64,000 nt of DNA from Primulina eburnea (lineage: Eukaryota > Streptophyta > Magnoliopsida > Lamiales > Gesneriaceae). The stretch is taken from contig NC_133105.1 in NCBI RefSeq assembly GCF_022965805.1, forward strand, positions 496,001-560,000, in the 5' to 3' direction. This document shows, one piece after another, positions 12,322 through 25,906 of the stretch (its first letter is position 1; each line of letters opens with the position of its first letter). The notes beneath the pieces are model-generated. The model was not told the DNA's origin, did not search any database, and worked only from the letters and a program-made list of their open reading frames with translations. The position numbers and the translations under genes were made by a program.

Positions 12322-12893
12322 GTGCTTTGTACCAAAGCCCCAGGGCCTAAAGCTGTTAAAGGCTTCAATTTTGGGCTGTCTTCCATAGAAGTTGTCAAGA
12401 TATACAAGCATTCTTGGAAGGAAGGATTCATAGAAGGAACAATCCCTCAACTCCCTTTATCAGTCTTCAACCCAGTCATTGCTGTTTGCAAGTTGTCCAC
12501 TGATCTTTTCCCAGATAAGGATGTTTCAGCAACATCGGTGTCGATGACCGTAGGGTTGATGAACTTGGTGGGATCCAGGTTAGGTGCCTTGTCATGTTGT
12601 CATGGGGCCGGAGGGCTAGCCGGGCAGTACAAGTTTGGTGGGAGGAGTGAGGGATGTGTGGCATTACATGGTTTGGCTAAGTCGGTTCTGGGATTGGTTT
12701 TAGGCAGTTCTTTGGTCAAGATTCTGGATACATGAAGGAAGAGTCAATTGTGATGCTCATTTACACGGGGGTTTCGCTCGTGGGATCCAGTGCTGCACTT
12801 GGGTTCCTTTGTGGGATGTTTGTGCATTTGCTTCTCAGGTTGGGAAAATGGGAAAAGGGCCAGTCTTGGGCTACATTTTGGCTTCATAGAAAT
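12322..12893 (+). pseudogene. Molybdate transporter (MOT1/SULTR5-type) pseudogene
   Basis: The sequence encodes the middle and C-terminal part of a plant molybdate transporter: SSIEVVKIYKHSWKEG, TIPQLPLSVFNPVIAVCKLS, SATSVSMTVGLMNLVG and CCHGAGGLAGQYKFGGRS. The first frame stops at 12735 after SSLVKILDT. The family then continues in another frame (MKEESIVMLI...GSSAALGFLCG...LLLRLGKW) to about 12893. Compared with the family as I recall it, about 30 residues of a transmembrane segment are deleted at the frame change. The N-terminal half is also missing. MOT1 genes are commonly intronless, so lack of introns does not show retroposition. Confidence 0.82.
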
Positions 12894-13394
12894 CCATAGA
12901 AAACCGTATTTGAATAATAAGTCACAACTTGATGGTGTCTCTTTTTCCTCTTAAGTTGTGGTGGTGATGTGTTTGAGTGCATAACTTAGCTGTTATGCCA
13001 CATTTGTATTTTGCTTTGGATGATTTTGTTCCAAAAAATTAAAATGAGTGCTTCCGTTGTATCTGTTTTCTAAGTTTCTCGGTATAGCATGAGCCATCTA
13101 TGCATTTAGTTGGAAAGTTTGCGAAAATTTTGAGATTTCGTATGGGAAACGACTGAAGATTGTTGGAGAATAATTCTCTTGCTAAAATCGATAGTCGCCA
13201 TATATAAATATTTAAGAATATCATCCCCGCAGTTACGAAACAAGAGGGGTTTAGCTTCACCCTTTAAAGGTACTATGAAAACATGGAAAAGAAACATAGT
13301 TGGCCAACTTCTCAAGAAAGATCATGGTAATCATGTTTTATTTCTTACACAAACCAAATGTGCATAGTTCTTATATCCAATACAAGAAATTTCT
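12894..13394. other. Intergenic spacer
   Basis: No coding signal beyond short chance frames. It separates the molybdate transporter pseudogene from the 3' end of the minus-strand cysteine-rich peptide gene. Confidence 0.5.
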
Positions 13395-13804
13395 CTAATT
13401 CTTGCAGATATTAGAGCACTTTCCAAAGCAACCCTCCATTGCTGCACCATCTGCGAAGAGAAAATAAGAACAGTCAGTGAACTTTGTCACAATCTCAACT
13501 ACCTTAGGAAGAAATTTAAAGAGAGAATTTAATTACCATTACTGACTGGAATGCAGCGTTTCAAAGAACAACCAATCTGACAGTAGTACTGAAAATCGGC
13601 AGCTGTACGAGGAATGCAACCATTGAGACACTTGTAATAACACGAAAATTTCTCGGATTGATTTTGAACATTTGGATAGCACTGGTTATAGCATCCACCC
13701 CAGCAAGAATATATACTATCTGAAGTTACTCCACTATTTGCAAGCACGAAAATTAGAAAAATCCCCACTACCCTGCCAGTTCTGCTATTGATACTCCTCT
13801 CCAT
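13395..13804 (-). CDS. Thionin-like secreted cysteine-rich peptide
   Basis: Two exons, 13804-13537 and 13450-13395, join through a GT-AG intron in phase 1 to give 107 residues. The start MERSINSRTG is preferred over the upstream in-frame codon because it places a hydrophobic signal peptide (VVGIFLIFVLANSGVTS) at residues 12-30. The mature part has 12 cysteines in four triplets: CWGGCYNQC, CYYKCLNGC, CQIGCSLKRC and, from exon 2, CFGKCSNIC. This fits the plant thionin-like/probable defence peptide class; the exact activity cannot be read from sequence. Without exon 2 the last Cys triplet would be lost, which supports the splice. A TATA box lies about 60 bp upstream. Confidence 0.8.
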
Positions 13805-14530
13805 AGATACACTTCTTTTTGGTTCTAAGTGAGTGGACAGTTCGCAGCAAAGGGTTTTGTGATTTATATACACAACTTAAATAACACTAAGTTTTCAGTT
13901 GATGATTAGCCAAAGGGGCATTTATGATTTGTTAGGTACTTCAACATTTATTCACCTGAAGAAAACAACTTTAATATATGCCACTCCAGAGTTTTTACAT
14001 CAGCAATCTTGGTTTACTCGTGATTTCTGGTTTACGTAGGTCACTGGAAAAAGTAAATGGATGAAAAGTTGTTGATCTTCCTAAGTCTCAAGTCTTACCA
14101 TATCGTGATTTTGCAAGCTCGTGCCCAGATATTTTGATTTATTAAAAGGGAGATGAAGGACTAATAAAGCATGAATTTCCTAATACATGAAAGCTATAAG
14201 TTGTATATTTTTATTTTATCATTGAAGCCAAAAGACAACCAAGGTACTGATGTCATAAGTGGCTTTGCTTTTATTATGTCACTAATCCCTTTCCCAAAGC
14301 TGAAATAACAATACATTGGAAGTTCGGGAGAGAGTTTAATACTTTAATTATTCATGAAAAGTTGAGCAGCAGTTATGAATAAAATTTTGAATCCGTGGAT
14401 CACAATTTTCATTTAATGTTCCAGCCATTTTGCATGGCAAGAAAAGTTTTAACTAGAGTACTCAACAGCTCGGTTCAACCCATGAAAAGTCAAAGAATAA
14501 GCCTTGGATCAGAGTAAATTTTAGCTAAAT
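13805..14530. other. Spacer: thionin-like promoter and AGD14-like 3' flank
   Basis: Apart from the TATA motif noted separately, nothing distinct is visible. There is no repeat of the M1 MITE family and no coding frame. Confidence 0.5.
13862..13869 (-). promoter_or_regulatory. TATA box of the thionin-like gene
   Basis: On the minus strand TATATAAA lies about 60 nt before the chosen ATG at 13804, an ordinary distance for a short leader. It supports the MERS start over the upstream in-frame start at 13873, which would lie before the TATA-driven transcript. Confidence 0.55.
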
Positions 14531-17413
14531 TTATCCGAATGGATTTACTCCACGTGAAGGCATATGAGGTGCAGCTTGCCAGGATTCTTCTCTGTTCGCT
14601 TGATAGATTGGGTTGACCGATGCAAAGGGATCATTAGAGCCACCAGAAATTCCTTGTTCACTGCAGCAAAAAGCTTATAAAGAGTAAATAAAATATATAT
14701 CAAGAAAAAAAAAAGTATGTAGTCTATAATTTTAGAATTTTAACGACTTCTGGAGAAGCCAAAGCGTCCTATTACCTAGTAATACATGGCATGTTATTTG
14801 GTTGCTGTCTTAAATAAGCCCCTGAAAATATGGAATTACATGAATGGACAACAAATTAGCACATAATATTTATATGGATAACTATGAACGTTAGAAGTGA
14901 TGAGAAGAAAAATGACAGGTATTACCTTGAGGCAAGTTTATTGGATAAGGGGCAGCAAGTGGAGAAAATGATAGTGTGTATGGCGAGGGATGCTGCTGTA
15001 AAAATGTACCAGATGACATGTTTGGTAGAGCTCCTTGCAATGATGATATGGAAGGAAACTAAACCAAAAGACGAAGAAAGATAATACTCACAACTTCAGT
15101 GAAAATTAAAACCATAAACAAACTGTACGGTGTTAAATAAGTAGATTGTTTGGAAAACGAGTGGTATCTCTACGCACCATGGTTGCTTGAGCTTGAGGTC
15201 TTTCATTGCCAATATCGAAAGGATTGCTTGGTTTTGTGGCATTCAGAAAAGCAACGGTTGACTGTGAAAGAAAGGTCGATTTTCGGCAAGTGTAAATCTT
15301 CCGGAACTTTGATTTTAGATTGTCTAATAAAGAATGCAGTGTTTTAGATGATACCTACCGTTGGAGGAGGTTGGGATTGCATTACATGAGGGGGGCGCAA
15401 TTGCCAACCAGAAACAGCTGGAGTGAATGCGGTGAAATCTGAAGCAAAAAGGTCCTGCAGAACACTTTTCAAAAGTTCATGAAAATTCTCGAACACAAAA
15501 AAGTCTTAGAGTTCGGATACGACAAGCATTACCGCCGGAAGTTCCTTTCTTTGATTAGGCATCGACCCATCTCCTTCTTCGTCAACTTCTGATGGTTTAT
15601 CAAATGAAACATTTGAAACTGGTTTCGGAACATTTAACACGGGCGAAGAATTCTGCTGCTGGTGTAACTCGGTTATCTGCTCTGTAGGATCACTGCTATT
15701 GCTAGAAAATATGTTGTCGTTATCCATTTTTGGAGCAGAAAGAGTTACAGAAGAATCAGAAATTTTAGTTGCATTTCTTGATCCATCGTCAGTAGCCGCG
15801 GAACTGCTAATTAGGTCTTCCATCGCACCCGATGAAGTTTCAACACCAGAAGGTGAAGTTACAGGAGCTGAATATTCAAATAATAAAGACTCCAATGTAT
15901 TCACCTTTGCAGCACTAGCCGTATCTTCATCAAACTTGTTTGAATCCAACTGCCCCTGTGGCCCAGGGTTGTCATCAAAATCGATCAAGCTACTGAGATT
16001 TACAATCCCCTTTTGTATTTTATTCCCATCTGTAGAATCTTGATTAGTAGGATGGGCGTTGGGAGGCTCGCCTATTGTAAGACGTGGAACTTTGTCGCCT
16101 AAAATATCTTTTACGGGGCGTATTTCAGGAACACTTATCTCTCCTCGCTTCCGAGAACTAGGCGAACTGCTCTCTCCTCTAGATTCTCTTTGACCGTACC
16201 TATCATAAAGCTTCACATTCCCATCATCTCGAAACCTGTCATCAACTATCTCAAACCGTGTGGAGCGACTCCTTTGGCCACCTGGTCTGACATTTTCTTG
16301 GACATATCGAGGACGACTCCTTTCCTCCGTGTCCTTGAAATTTTTGCCATCAAATCTTGGAGCCGGACAAGATTTTTCATTAGAACAAAGTTCATAAGAG
16401 CCATCACCGCCACTTTTTCCACCTTTCTCAAATGAACGCCTCTCCAAATTGCAGTCCTTTCCGCCCCAACTAGATTTTTCAGAAGAACGTGGCTCATGAG
16501 AATCATTCCTCCGATCCTGAACTTTTTCAGTTCACATAAATGAAATTTTAAGCATAAATTCAATGAATATGCCTATATTATGTATTTACGACCATGATTC
16601 TTACCTCAAATACTGATAGCCTATCAGATCTATTCCCACCAGCAAACTTCCGTTCAACGTACACATGTCTTATAAATTCTCGAAGCCGTTGCAGGTTACT
16701 GGATTACACAGAATAGCAATCGAATAAAAACATGCATCCACAAGTTAAATGGTAACTACACAGTAACTTCACGAACATACTCCCATTACCTTCCATCGGG
16801 GTAAAAATTACGCTGTGGATCCCATATTTTAAAATAAATTTGCTTTGCACGCTGTAAAAATGATAGATCAGTTGGTCACAGGACCAAAATCAAGAAGCTA
16901 CATTTACATCTCAGGAAAAAGACAGAACCTCATTTCCTCCGGCTTGAAGAGCACTGACTTCTTCTGCATTAAACTTTGCCATTGACACTGATTTCACTCG
17001 ATGCGTAAATTCCCGACTGAGATCAATCATTTCAATAATTTATCCCTTCCTCAAAAAGCGAGACTCAGACAAAAACGATTCATTTTTTTATTATTTTTCT
17101 GTAAATATAAGTTCTTGAAGTCGTCTCCTCGTCAAAATTACTGGTCTCATATTCAGTTACATTATTGAAAAATAAAACTTACTGTACTCCACTACAATTC
17201 GTGCATACAAATGTCCAGAAAGTTGTGCAAACATACTGAGGCCCCTGATATATTACAAAGAGAGAAAGATTAGATTTGGTAGATTTCTTTTAATTTTTAA
17301 ATTTGAAGGCATACCAAACTGTTGCAGTTAATGCATCTCTTATTCTCCGGTTGCTTCAGAAGACCACGAATGATATTTTCGATCCTTTCTTCTTCCTTTA
17401 TACGGGGAGGCAT
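14531..17413 (-). CDS. AGD14: ADP-ribosylation factor GTPase-activating protein, AGD14-like
   Basis: ArfGAPs trigger GTP hydrolysis on Arf GTPases in vesicle traffic. Eleven exons (17413-17315, 17244-17183, 17016-16929, 16851-16790, 16698-16605, 16516-15533, 15454-15359, 15261-15178, 15058-14926, 14821-14776, 14660-14531) join with phases that all close, giving 625 residues. The N-terminal domain (about residues 10-120) has the zinc finger CINC...CTNC with 16 residues between pairs, and the arginine finger in CSGVHREFTHR. Next come QRLREFIRHVYVERKFAGG, then a long Ser/Arg/Asp-rich region with SLIDFDD, and Asn-Pro-Phe motifs (SNPFDIG, GVNPFG) near the C-terminus. NPF motifs usually bind EH-domain endocytic proteins. 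The architecture matches Arabidopsis AGD14 as I recall it. Confidence 0.88.
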
Positions 17414-19585
17414 TTTTCCCGTTGAACCTTTTCTTATCCAATTCAGCACCTCTACAAACAACAAAAATGCCCACAAAGAAAAAAAAGGAATTACTTTGAG
17501 AATAAGACAGAAATCTTGTCAAAATTTATATACATTCCATTACCCTAAATAAAAACCACAAATCAAAACAAAATTTAGCATGATTGCATCAGTTAAACGA
17601 ATGACAGGTTATTAGACTAAAAGGAGGAAAATCCACCTGAAATTTTTTCTTCAGATTGGCATGATTAATGAAGTTTGTTTGTTTTTTTCCCTGCAAAACT
17701 CTTTCCGCGGGAGAAGAAGCAGAGGTGTGGAGGGAGAACTGGCGGTTTTGGCGGTTATTCTGTTATTTCTGTCTTTCGTATTCTACTTATTTGTTAATTA
17801 CGATTAAATCTGCTTTCACATCCACAAATTTCTTTATATGTTCGTTATTTCTCAAAAGGTGTTATAAATTGTTTCGTCAGAAAATAAAAGTGTATAAATT
17901 GTTTATTTTTAGGCTTTAAATATATTATACAATCAAATGTGCTTCAAAAACAAACCAGATTCAGCCATCAGTTGTTTTCCTCAAAATTGGAAAACAAAGT
18001 GTTAGAACATTGAGGAATATTTTTAGCGTTTGTGAAATATATGAATCAAACCAAGGATAATTAAATTCATAAAGGTGAAGCAATATAAATATGAGTAAAT
18101 TTCTTGTAAGACGACTTCACGAATCTTTATCTGTGAGACGAGTCAACCTTACCGATATTCACAATAAAAAGTAATACTCTTAACATAAAAAAATATTTAA
18201 TACTTTTTCATTGATGATCCAAATAAGAGATCCGTCTCACAAACTACGATCCGTGAGACCGTCTCACACAAGTTTTTGCCTAATAAATATATAAATAAAT
18301 CAAGCCATTCCAATCATCATGACATTCTCAATCTTACTCTACAAATATACAATAATATATCTAAAAGTCAAAAGATAAATTGGTAATTTAATGCTTAATC
18401 ATAATTTCAATCCATCAAAGTAAACAAATTATCATTTAGTCTATTCTACATTTTATTCCCTCACTGCAATAATTCCAACAATTAACAAGATATTTAGATT
18501 ATGTGAAATGCAGACTTCTGTAGATCTCAAAGTTCATTGTCACATAGCTCTTCAAATTTGTCTTCAAGAACGCAGAACTTTCTGATATTTCCATGTTCAA
18601 AGTATGGACATACTCGGTAGTTACTGCTCGGAATGTTAAATTTAAGCTTACATAGATGACAGAACTCGATGAACATTCTATAATCCGATAAAATTTACAA
18701 GCAACTCTCACTGGGATACAAAACAAAAGGTCAATTCAACCCACTAAACCACCTCGCAAGCCAAGCAATTGACTCTCCACGCTGCCAAAAATTGAATTAT
18801 AGCCGATCCTTAAAACAAAATAACATAAAATCGCCAGAAAAAGATGAACACACTTCTCACCAAGATGTCACAAAGTTGTGACGACGTGTTTTCAACAAAA
18901 CAAACGAAACTTCTAGAAATTGAACATTTGAAGCAAAAAAACATATACGATTTGTTAATCATGATGAATCCCGAACAGAGTAAATACTCAAACCATGAGC
19001 TTTCTCCAGTACCAAATAATGTAGTTGCTTGATAAAGCAAGTTCGTTGCTCCAAACCTTACACCCAAGTTTATAAAGGTCGTTGATTCCAAGAAATGTGC
19101 TGTACTATCAGGACTATCTACCACTGAAACTAGGGTTCAATGGTTAAACTGGAGAAAAGAAATTATATACAATGATTGAAAACCAAAATTCGACACACCC
19201 CTTCTGCTAAAAGCATCATAAGAGTCGGCATTTGAATAGAAAAAGGTAGAAACCTGCTACTGAGGGGGGGAATATGCACATATAAAAGCTGGAGCATCAT
19301 GAACCAAAACTGCGCTCATAAAGACAATTAGGTGGCCTGGAGACCATTGTATCGGGCTAGGCACAAATATACTCGCCCTTCTAGTAACTCGCCAGCCATC
19401 ATATGACATTAATAAAACATTATATTCAATGAACCAAGAGAGACGGCCACATCTTTGGCATAGGCCACAGGGATTCTCAACTGAAACATGCAACTTGAAA
19501 ATGCAGCATAACCTCAAGCTCACACACTAGCAGCTTCCAGCTGATGAGAGTAATTTTCACAAATAATAATAGCCCAATGCTCATT
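17414..19585. other. Intergenic region between AGD14-like promoter and EPCR-like 3' end
   Basis: 17414-17760 is the AGD14-like 5' flank, with a likely leader near 17640-17740. 18102-18281 is an M1 MITE. 18500-19585 carries only short chance frames and probably includes the 3' UTR of the minus-strand EPCR-like gene. Confidence 0.5.
18102..18281 (+). mobile_element. MITE family M1, copy 2
   Basis: A nearly full-length copy. Its left end is worn (GTAAGACGACTTCAC), and the core has GTGAGACGAGTCAACC and ATTCACAATAAAAAGTAATA. The right end, CCGTGAGACCGTCTCACACA, is followed by AGTTTTTGCC. Confidence 0.85.
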
Positions 19586-22500
19586 CTAATTATTGCCATC
19601 AAAGTTCTCATTGGCAGCTCTGATTGCCTCGGCAGTCATTAGAGCAATCACAGCTTTGTGAATAGCAAATTCTGCTTTAGAAAACAATCTATGAGCATTT
19701 TCCCTCTTAAGCTTAGCCATTTTATGTGCATGTTGTGCAGCACGTGATGCATCACGTAACCGAAGCTCACAAAGATCTGAACCCTTCAGCAGCTCCACTC
19801 CTTGCCTCTGGGTTCCCTCAAAAAAGTTGTGCTTTTGACCTGAGAATTCAGGCAAATCCATGTTCCACTGGTGAGTTCCATTTCTATTTCCTATTGTCCT
19901 TTGGCTGTAGGACATCATCTGCTGGTTATTTAGAGAAAGATTCGTCGGATTGTACTGGTAAACCTTTTGGTTGCGATTCAACTCAGGCACATTAGTACTC
20001 AATGAAAAAAATGCATCTCGTGGAGACCACAACCTAGTTGAAGCCTGAAGTGTTGGTGAAATATCAGAAGATTCATGTACAGTATTTGCATACAACACTT
20101 TCTCATCTCCAAAAGTGTGTCCATTTAGTCTCCTCCCTGCAACAGTTGTACAAAATAAGTCATGAAAGCAGAAAGAAAAACATATTACTTGTATAAGAAA
20201 AGAAACAAAGGCATATTCCAAAGAGACACATGACAGGGACAAATACGGCTTTGAGAGGAGAGAGAACTCTACCAAAAGTGTGAAGACTGTCATGATCCCC
20301 TGAAGTTGTATTATGGTGTCCAGAAACTGAAAATTTCCTATGAGACCGTTGTTTTGAACCCTTGTTAGGAACATCCAAGCCCCGTGGTTTAAGGCAGAAA
20401 GCAAACATGGATGGTTTTTCAAGGTGGGGAACAGGAAAGGAACCATTGCCCCTGGCAACAGTAAGCTCCCACTCCTTCAGCTGATGTCGATACTGGCCCC
20501 AAAGGGGAGGCTGGATACAAAGACAGTAGGTCAAGAGTACTCAGCAACTTCATATAATACTAGTAAAAGATGCACACGCATTTGCATGTGTTATTATTAT
20601 TTTTAATTTGATCAAATAATATTAAATAATTAACACGAAATTATTTTCAATTTAGAAGAGATGTCCGATTTAAAAGGGAAGTTTTAGTTGGGTAAGAAGG
20701 ACAATTATGAAATTAAATATTTTGATGTCCTATAAGTTAGTTAGTTTAAGGTCTCACATTTAATAATTTAATATAGATATAATAACAAGCATTAGTATCA
20801 GTATTGATCGATGAAGCTAAAACAAATATCCCATCAGACGCAATATGCTGCTGTGAACACCCTAAAGTGACAGTTGTTCCATATCAGTATGCTCTGAACT
20901 AGATTAGATATCTCCTGCTATAAATAAATAAGCAAAATGGTTAAATCAATAAATGTTAAATTTTGGAGCTTGATAAGTGCAAATCAGCGCCATATGTGCA
21001 TTGACACATAAAATAACTGACAGAAGAAATGGAACTTAAGGAAAGGGGGGTGGGTTTAAACTAGGCACTGTGGTCTGTGTTGGAATGTCAACAAGATCTA
21101 CAACAACGTTTGGCTGGCAATGACACATCATTAGCTGGGATGAAGGATTCAGATGCAAACCAGTGATGGTGCAGATACGCCATCATACATGACAAAAGAT
21201 AAGGAGCTCAACTCAATCTTGGATTGAGCCCAAGAGGTTAAAACATGGAGTACGCATTATCCCATTAAGCATATCATCATCTGGAAAAGTTTGGTAGTTA
21301 CATATTTAATTTTACACTTTTATTCCACAGGATTAACCATATTTCTGACTCAGGTACCACTTCTAAAAGAAATTCATCATGTTCTTTCACAAGAAAACAA
21401 CAAAGAATAATAAAAGTCCCACTCAGTCATCCACCGAATAATACATACATATTGGCATGCAAATAATTTAAGCTTTTAAAAGAAAGACTAGCACTTTGTA
21501 CCTGTAAATGTCTTATCAAAGGCATGCCTTTTCTATCCCTTTTCTGTCGCCAATATTCGTAAACGACTTTTGCTGATTCCAAGTAACCTATTCCCATTAC
21601 AAGCTCCTCAATTTCAGTATCTGTGAAGTTGTCACGGCACTGAATATATGCACCTTTTTCAAACATGTCTATTGTTTGCTCCATAAATTCATCAGACATC
21701 TCTTCACATAGATGTTTGTCGGTACATTTCTTTTTTGCCTCCAACCACTGCTCATCCTCGCTATCTAAGTCATATAAAACACGAGACGGGTCCATCGCCA
21801 TTTCAACATCAGTTTGAACCTGTCGGAAATACTTCGCATGATTCCGGACAAAAGGGACTTCGGTTCCACCATCATTTCTCTCCTCAACCAGCCACACTCC
21901 AGGGATAGGGATATGTTTCACTGAAGCAGCACGAATATTCCGATTGTAACACTCCTCATGCATCTCCTTGAAAAGCGCCCACTGGCTCCTGTCAGAAAAC
22001 TCCAGTACCCAGTCATTTCCCCCCCTCCACATCATAGCATGTGAGAAACGGTTAGTGGAGCCAGGCTGCAAAATATGAGTGACTTTATATGAATATTTTG
22101 TAATTCCAGAAAATTTGACGACCAGTCTCCATTCATTGTGATCCGCGACTTCTAAGAAAATATGTGCTCCACTTTCTCTCCATCCTTTGTCTCCCTGGGT
22201 GACCAAAACATTTGCACCGCATTCTAGCAACTCCAAATATTTCTGGCTACCCTTAGAACCATCAGGTATCCGCTTCTGGCTAGCTCTCCTTATTCGTTTG
22301 CAAGGTAGAGCTTTGTTGTTTAGCATTTTTTGCTTAGAATTGAGATCAAAACCTGAAGAAGGCAACGTATATTGAACCTGAGTCCGTGGCCTCTTTGGTC
22401 CATTGCTGAACCCATTGTGAATGAAGTTCATCTTCCCATCAGGCCACAAGGGAGAGAGATCGCCAAGGGGAGAAGAAATCGAGCTGCTTCTACCATGTTT

Positions 22501-25500
22501 CCATGAACGCGTAGAACCAATAGGGTTTGCGCTGAGAACAGAGGCATCGCGTACATTACAAAACACACCAGAGTTCTGTCTAAAAGCCATGTCAGTTTGG
22601 TCGAAACATGGAATGTCTACTAAAATACCAGCTGATCTGTTATCAAACCTAGAATCGGAGGCAGAAGATATAATGGAAGTGGGTGGAGAAGGGACCTTCT
22701 GATGATTCTCAGAAGAATAGACTTTCTCAACGACGTTTCTCCCCAAAGCATCTGTTCCTAAATCTTGCTCACAATTTGGCAAGCCCCAGAAAGCAGGGGC
22801 TTCTGTCTCCAGTGTCTGCAATTTGTCTCCCGTAGTTGTATCTTCAACATTAATGGGAGTAAACTCCTCCACCTAACCACCATAACAAACAAACACAAAA
22901 GAAAATGAATGAGATAGAAACATAATCCCATGGATCTGAAAGAAGCACGCAAATAACTAAATTCTCCCATCCTCGACAAATAAATGGCAAGGCTCGAATT
23001 AGCTAGAGGTATTGAAAAAATATAATTAGAAAATGATTTTAGGTATTACATCACAGTTCAGGAAACAAGAGATAATCAACAGACATCCCAAAAAAAAAAT
23101 TTAATGGATTCATTAGCCTGAAAAAGGAAATAGTAACGAGTGTCGTATTAAAACACAAATTAAAAACAGCAAAATGGTACAAACAATAAAATACCATTAA
23201 TTGAAAATGTATTGATATGGTATACCTCTAATGACGAGATCTCTAAACCTAACTGAGGCTTGCACTGCTGAAAATTCACACATTCAAGTTGGTTAATGTC
23301 ATCATGTGAGGATTCTGAGACTGGTAATTGCTTGACAAGACGAAAATGCTGCATAAGCTTGGAATCTAAGTAAAGCCACTTTAAAAGTCGAAGTCCAGAG
23401 AAGCTATAAGAAGCAAAGGCATGCTTCTTGTTTACATCTTGAACGCTAAAAAGTTTGAACCTTACTGACCTCACTGGTAATAACATATCATCATTCCATT
23501 GTTCATCCTGTTCACCACACGCTATGAGGATTAAAAAGACAAAGGTTAAAGCCTGCTTCAGGCAACCTTCGAATAACAGAAACCTTAACCCAAGGTTACT
23601 ATCAACGAAAAGCATCTCCAGGACAACAGCAGGAGAGGCAGCCACCACTGATCCATAATGAAGCATCGGTATGTTATGAAGCAGCCAAATATCTTGTGTT
23701 CCAAGAGAATAAAGAAAAGGTAACAAAGGTATGCAAATCTGGACTCTGATTTCTTGAAGCATCGATGGCACCATATCAATTCCCAACTCACCATGGGCCT
23801 CAACCAGTCTCAACTTCCTGTCCGAATCCACATATCCAGTACAAGATTCCTTTTTAACAGCTGGTAAAGTAACCATAATAGGGTCAACCGTGACAGTCCC
23901 TGGGGAACTACCATGTGATTTGACAGCCGTACACAAAGAACTACCTCTTTTACATCGCATGTCGTATTTCCGCCTCACATAAACTACATTTTGAGAACTG
24001 CTGGTAGTTCCCATCAGACATTGACCTAGACTTCCATGACCAGGTATTTTATCTGTTGATGTAGACATGCAATCTGGCTCATTTCCAGGTCTTTTTGAGC
24101 CAGAAAATTCACTATCCAAATCAGTTTTCGTACATGATAATGAAGAGCCCATGTTCATCTGTGACTGCTTGAAACTTCCACCACCAAGTGCTTTATCCGC
24201 GGATGCAGACTCACATTCTGGCCCATCATCGACTCCCTTTGAATTGGCAAGTTTGCTATTTGATTCATCGGTTTTCTCGGATGAAAAACTAGAGCCCAGA
24301 GGCTGATGAACTTGTGAATTCTTCTGCCTTCTCAAAGATTTAGGTAAAGAACGAGCAAGCCATGATGAAATGGGCTCTGAATCAAGATAGTTTTCCATGC
24401 CGATGTCATCATTTAATGGGGGAACACTTTTTCCTTTGTGCACATTTTTATTGCCTTCAGAATTTTTCCTTGATTTTTGTTTCCCAGGAACTTCGCTTGG
24501 GAGAAGCAAAACTTTGAATTTCTCTTCATGAAGGTCAACCCATTCCTCATCACGATCATCATACTTTACGTGATGAAGCTTACATTCTGGGTGATAGTCA
24601 TTGACAAGGCCGTGATACCAACTTTCATCCAATGGCCAAAAGACTTTAATTCTCCGGTTTATAAACCAACATGCATCCAGGCTATTGGGAATAATGTCAT
24701 AAAAATGACGGCGTTTCCTGGGCATTCCCTTGCCTTTATCTTCGCTTCTTGGTCTAAGAGCTCTACTCTTTCCATCAAGTGATGCAGACTCCATAGCACC
24801 AACTGAGTTATCCTGCAGAGTAAATGAATCATGACCAGGTGAAACGGGAAAAGAAAATCCATCGGCCGTCCGTGAAACAGAAGATTCTTTTTTTGAGGGG
24901 AAACCTGTACAGTTAGGATCAAATCTAGATGAGAGCATCCTTGCTGCATTTTGTTCAAGGTTCTCTTCATCGTCGTCATCATCTTGGAAAGAAACAAACT
25001 GACTATCTGATTTTGAACTACCAGCTGAAGGTTCAGACTTTTTTATTGAGGCCTTAACACCATTTCTACCAGCTATGGTATCCTTTTTTTTTCTACTGTT
25101 GTGTCGCTGCTTTTTATTAGATATGTCACCATTGTCCACTACTGGACTAACTTCTTCCTCGGTGTGCACAACTGAACTGGGCTTATCTTTCCTGGCTTCC
25201 TTAGCTTCATCAGTAACTGGCTTCCGCTTTAATTTTGAAGTCGAATTACCGACGTTGCCCGTTGATTTACAATTCACCTTCTTCTTGGGTTTCGATTTTG
25301 AACCACCACAGGTGTCAACGGCAGATTTAATGTTTGAGCTACCATCATTAACAGAATCTGACCTACCTAATCGGTCTTTTGGACCAGGCGAATTACTAGA
25401 ATTTGCATTAAATATTTTCACACAATCTTCGGAATTGGTAAGATCCAACGGTTCAGACCCTTGACCACTTTTCAACTTTTTCCGCCTCGCCAAACCACGA

Positions 25501-25844
25501 GGTCGTTTGGGGATATTAAAAGCATTTCCATTTTTACCCAGAGCAAATGCAACGCCGTGCAAAAGTTTACTCCCACCACTAGATTCATGACTAAAATCTG
25601 GCTCAGATTTCACGCCATTCGCACCCTCCTTCCTACTTTTCTTAGCATCAAGCTCTATACAACTAAAAGAAGCTCCCTTTCCATTCTTCCTCTTCTTCTT
25701 TTTAACATACCCGTGATTGTTTCCTTCCGAAACTTTCTTACTCGCTCCAACATCAGAAACCCTAGAGCTGTAGAGGCTCTTCAGATCCAAGGATTTTCTA
25801 TCAGGGCTATCAACACCACCAGCCTTCTTTACACTATTTTCCAT
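19586..25844 (-). CDS. Enhancer of polycomb-like transcription factor (EPCR type)
   Basis: Four coding exons, 25844-23226, 22872-21502, 20510-20273 and 20136-19586, join in frame to 1592 residues. The ATG at 25844 gives MENSVKKAGG. Residues 1-330 are Lys/Ser-rich with several basic clusters, likely nuclear localisation signals. A Tudor-like domain follows (CWFINRRIKVFWPLDESWYH through EEWVDLHEEKFKVLLL). A hydrophobic conserved block lies in the last third of exon 1. Exon 2 ends in the enhancer of polycomb domain (VLYDLDSEDEQWLEAKKK, ESAKVVYEYWRQKRDRKG, LIRHLQ), which continues in exon 3 (PPLWGQYRHQLKEWE). The tail is a basic helix (RDASRAAQHAHKMAKLKREN). In Arabidopsis the related At4g32620/At5g04670 (EPCR1/2) are PEAT chromatin complex subunits; assignment here is by similarity as recalled. 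Confidence 0.85.
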
Positions 25845-25906
25845 CAAAAATTCCTTGCCTCAATCACCCCAACACGGTAAATCTTATTTTCGTTTCCCAT
25901 TCAGAT

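Noticed and set aside
18810..19124. Minus-strand 104-codon frame as a gene between AGD14-like and EPCR-like genes
   Set aside because: No recognisable domain, Phe/Ser-rich composition typical of AT-rich non-coding DNA, and it lies in the likely 3' region of the EPCR-like gene.
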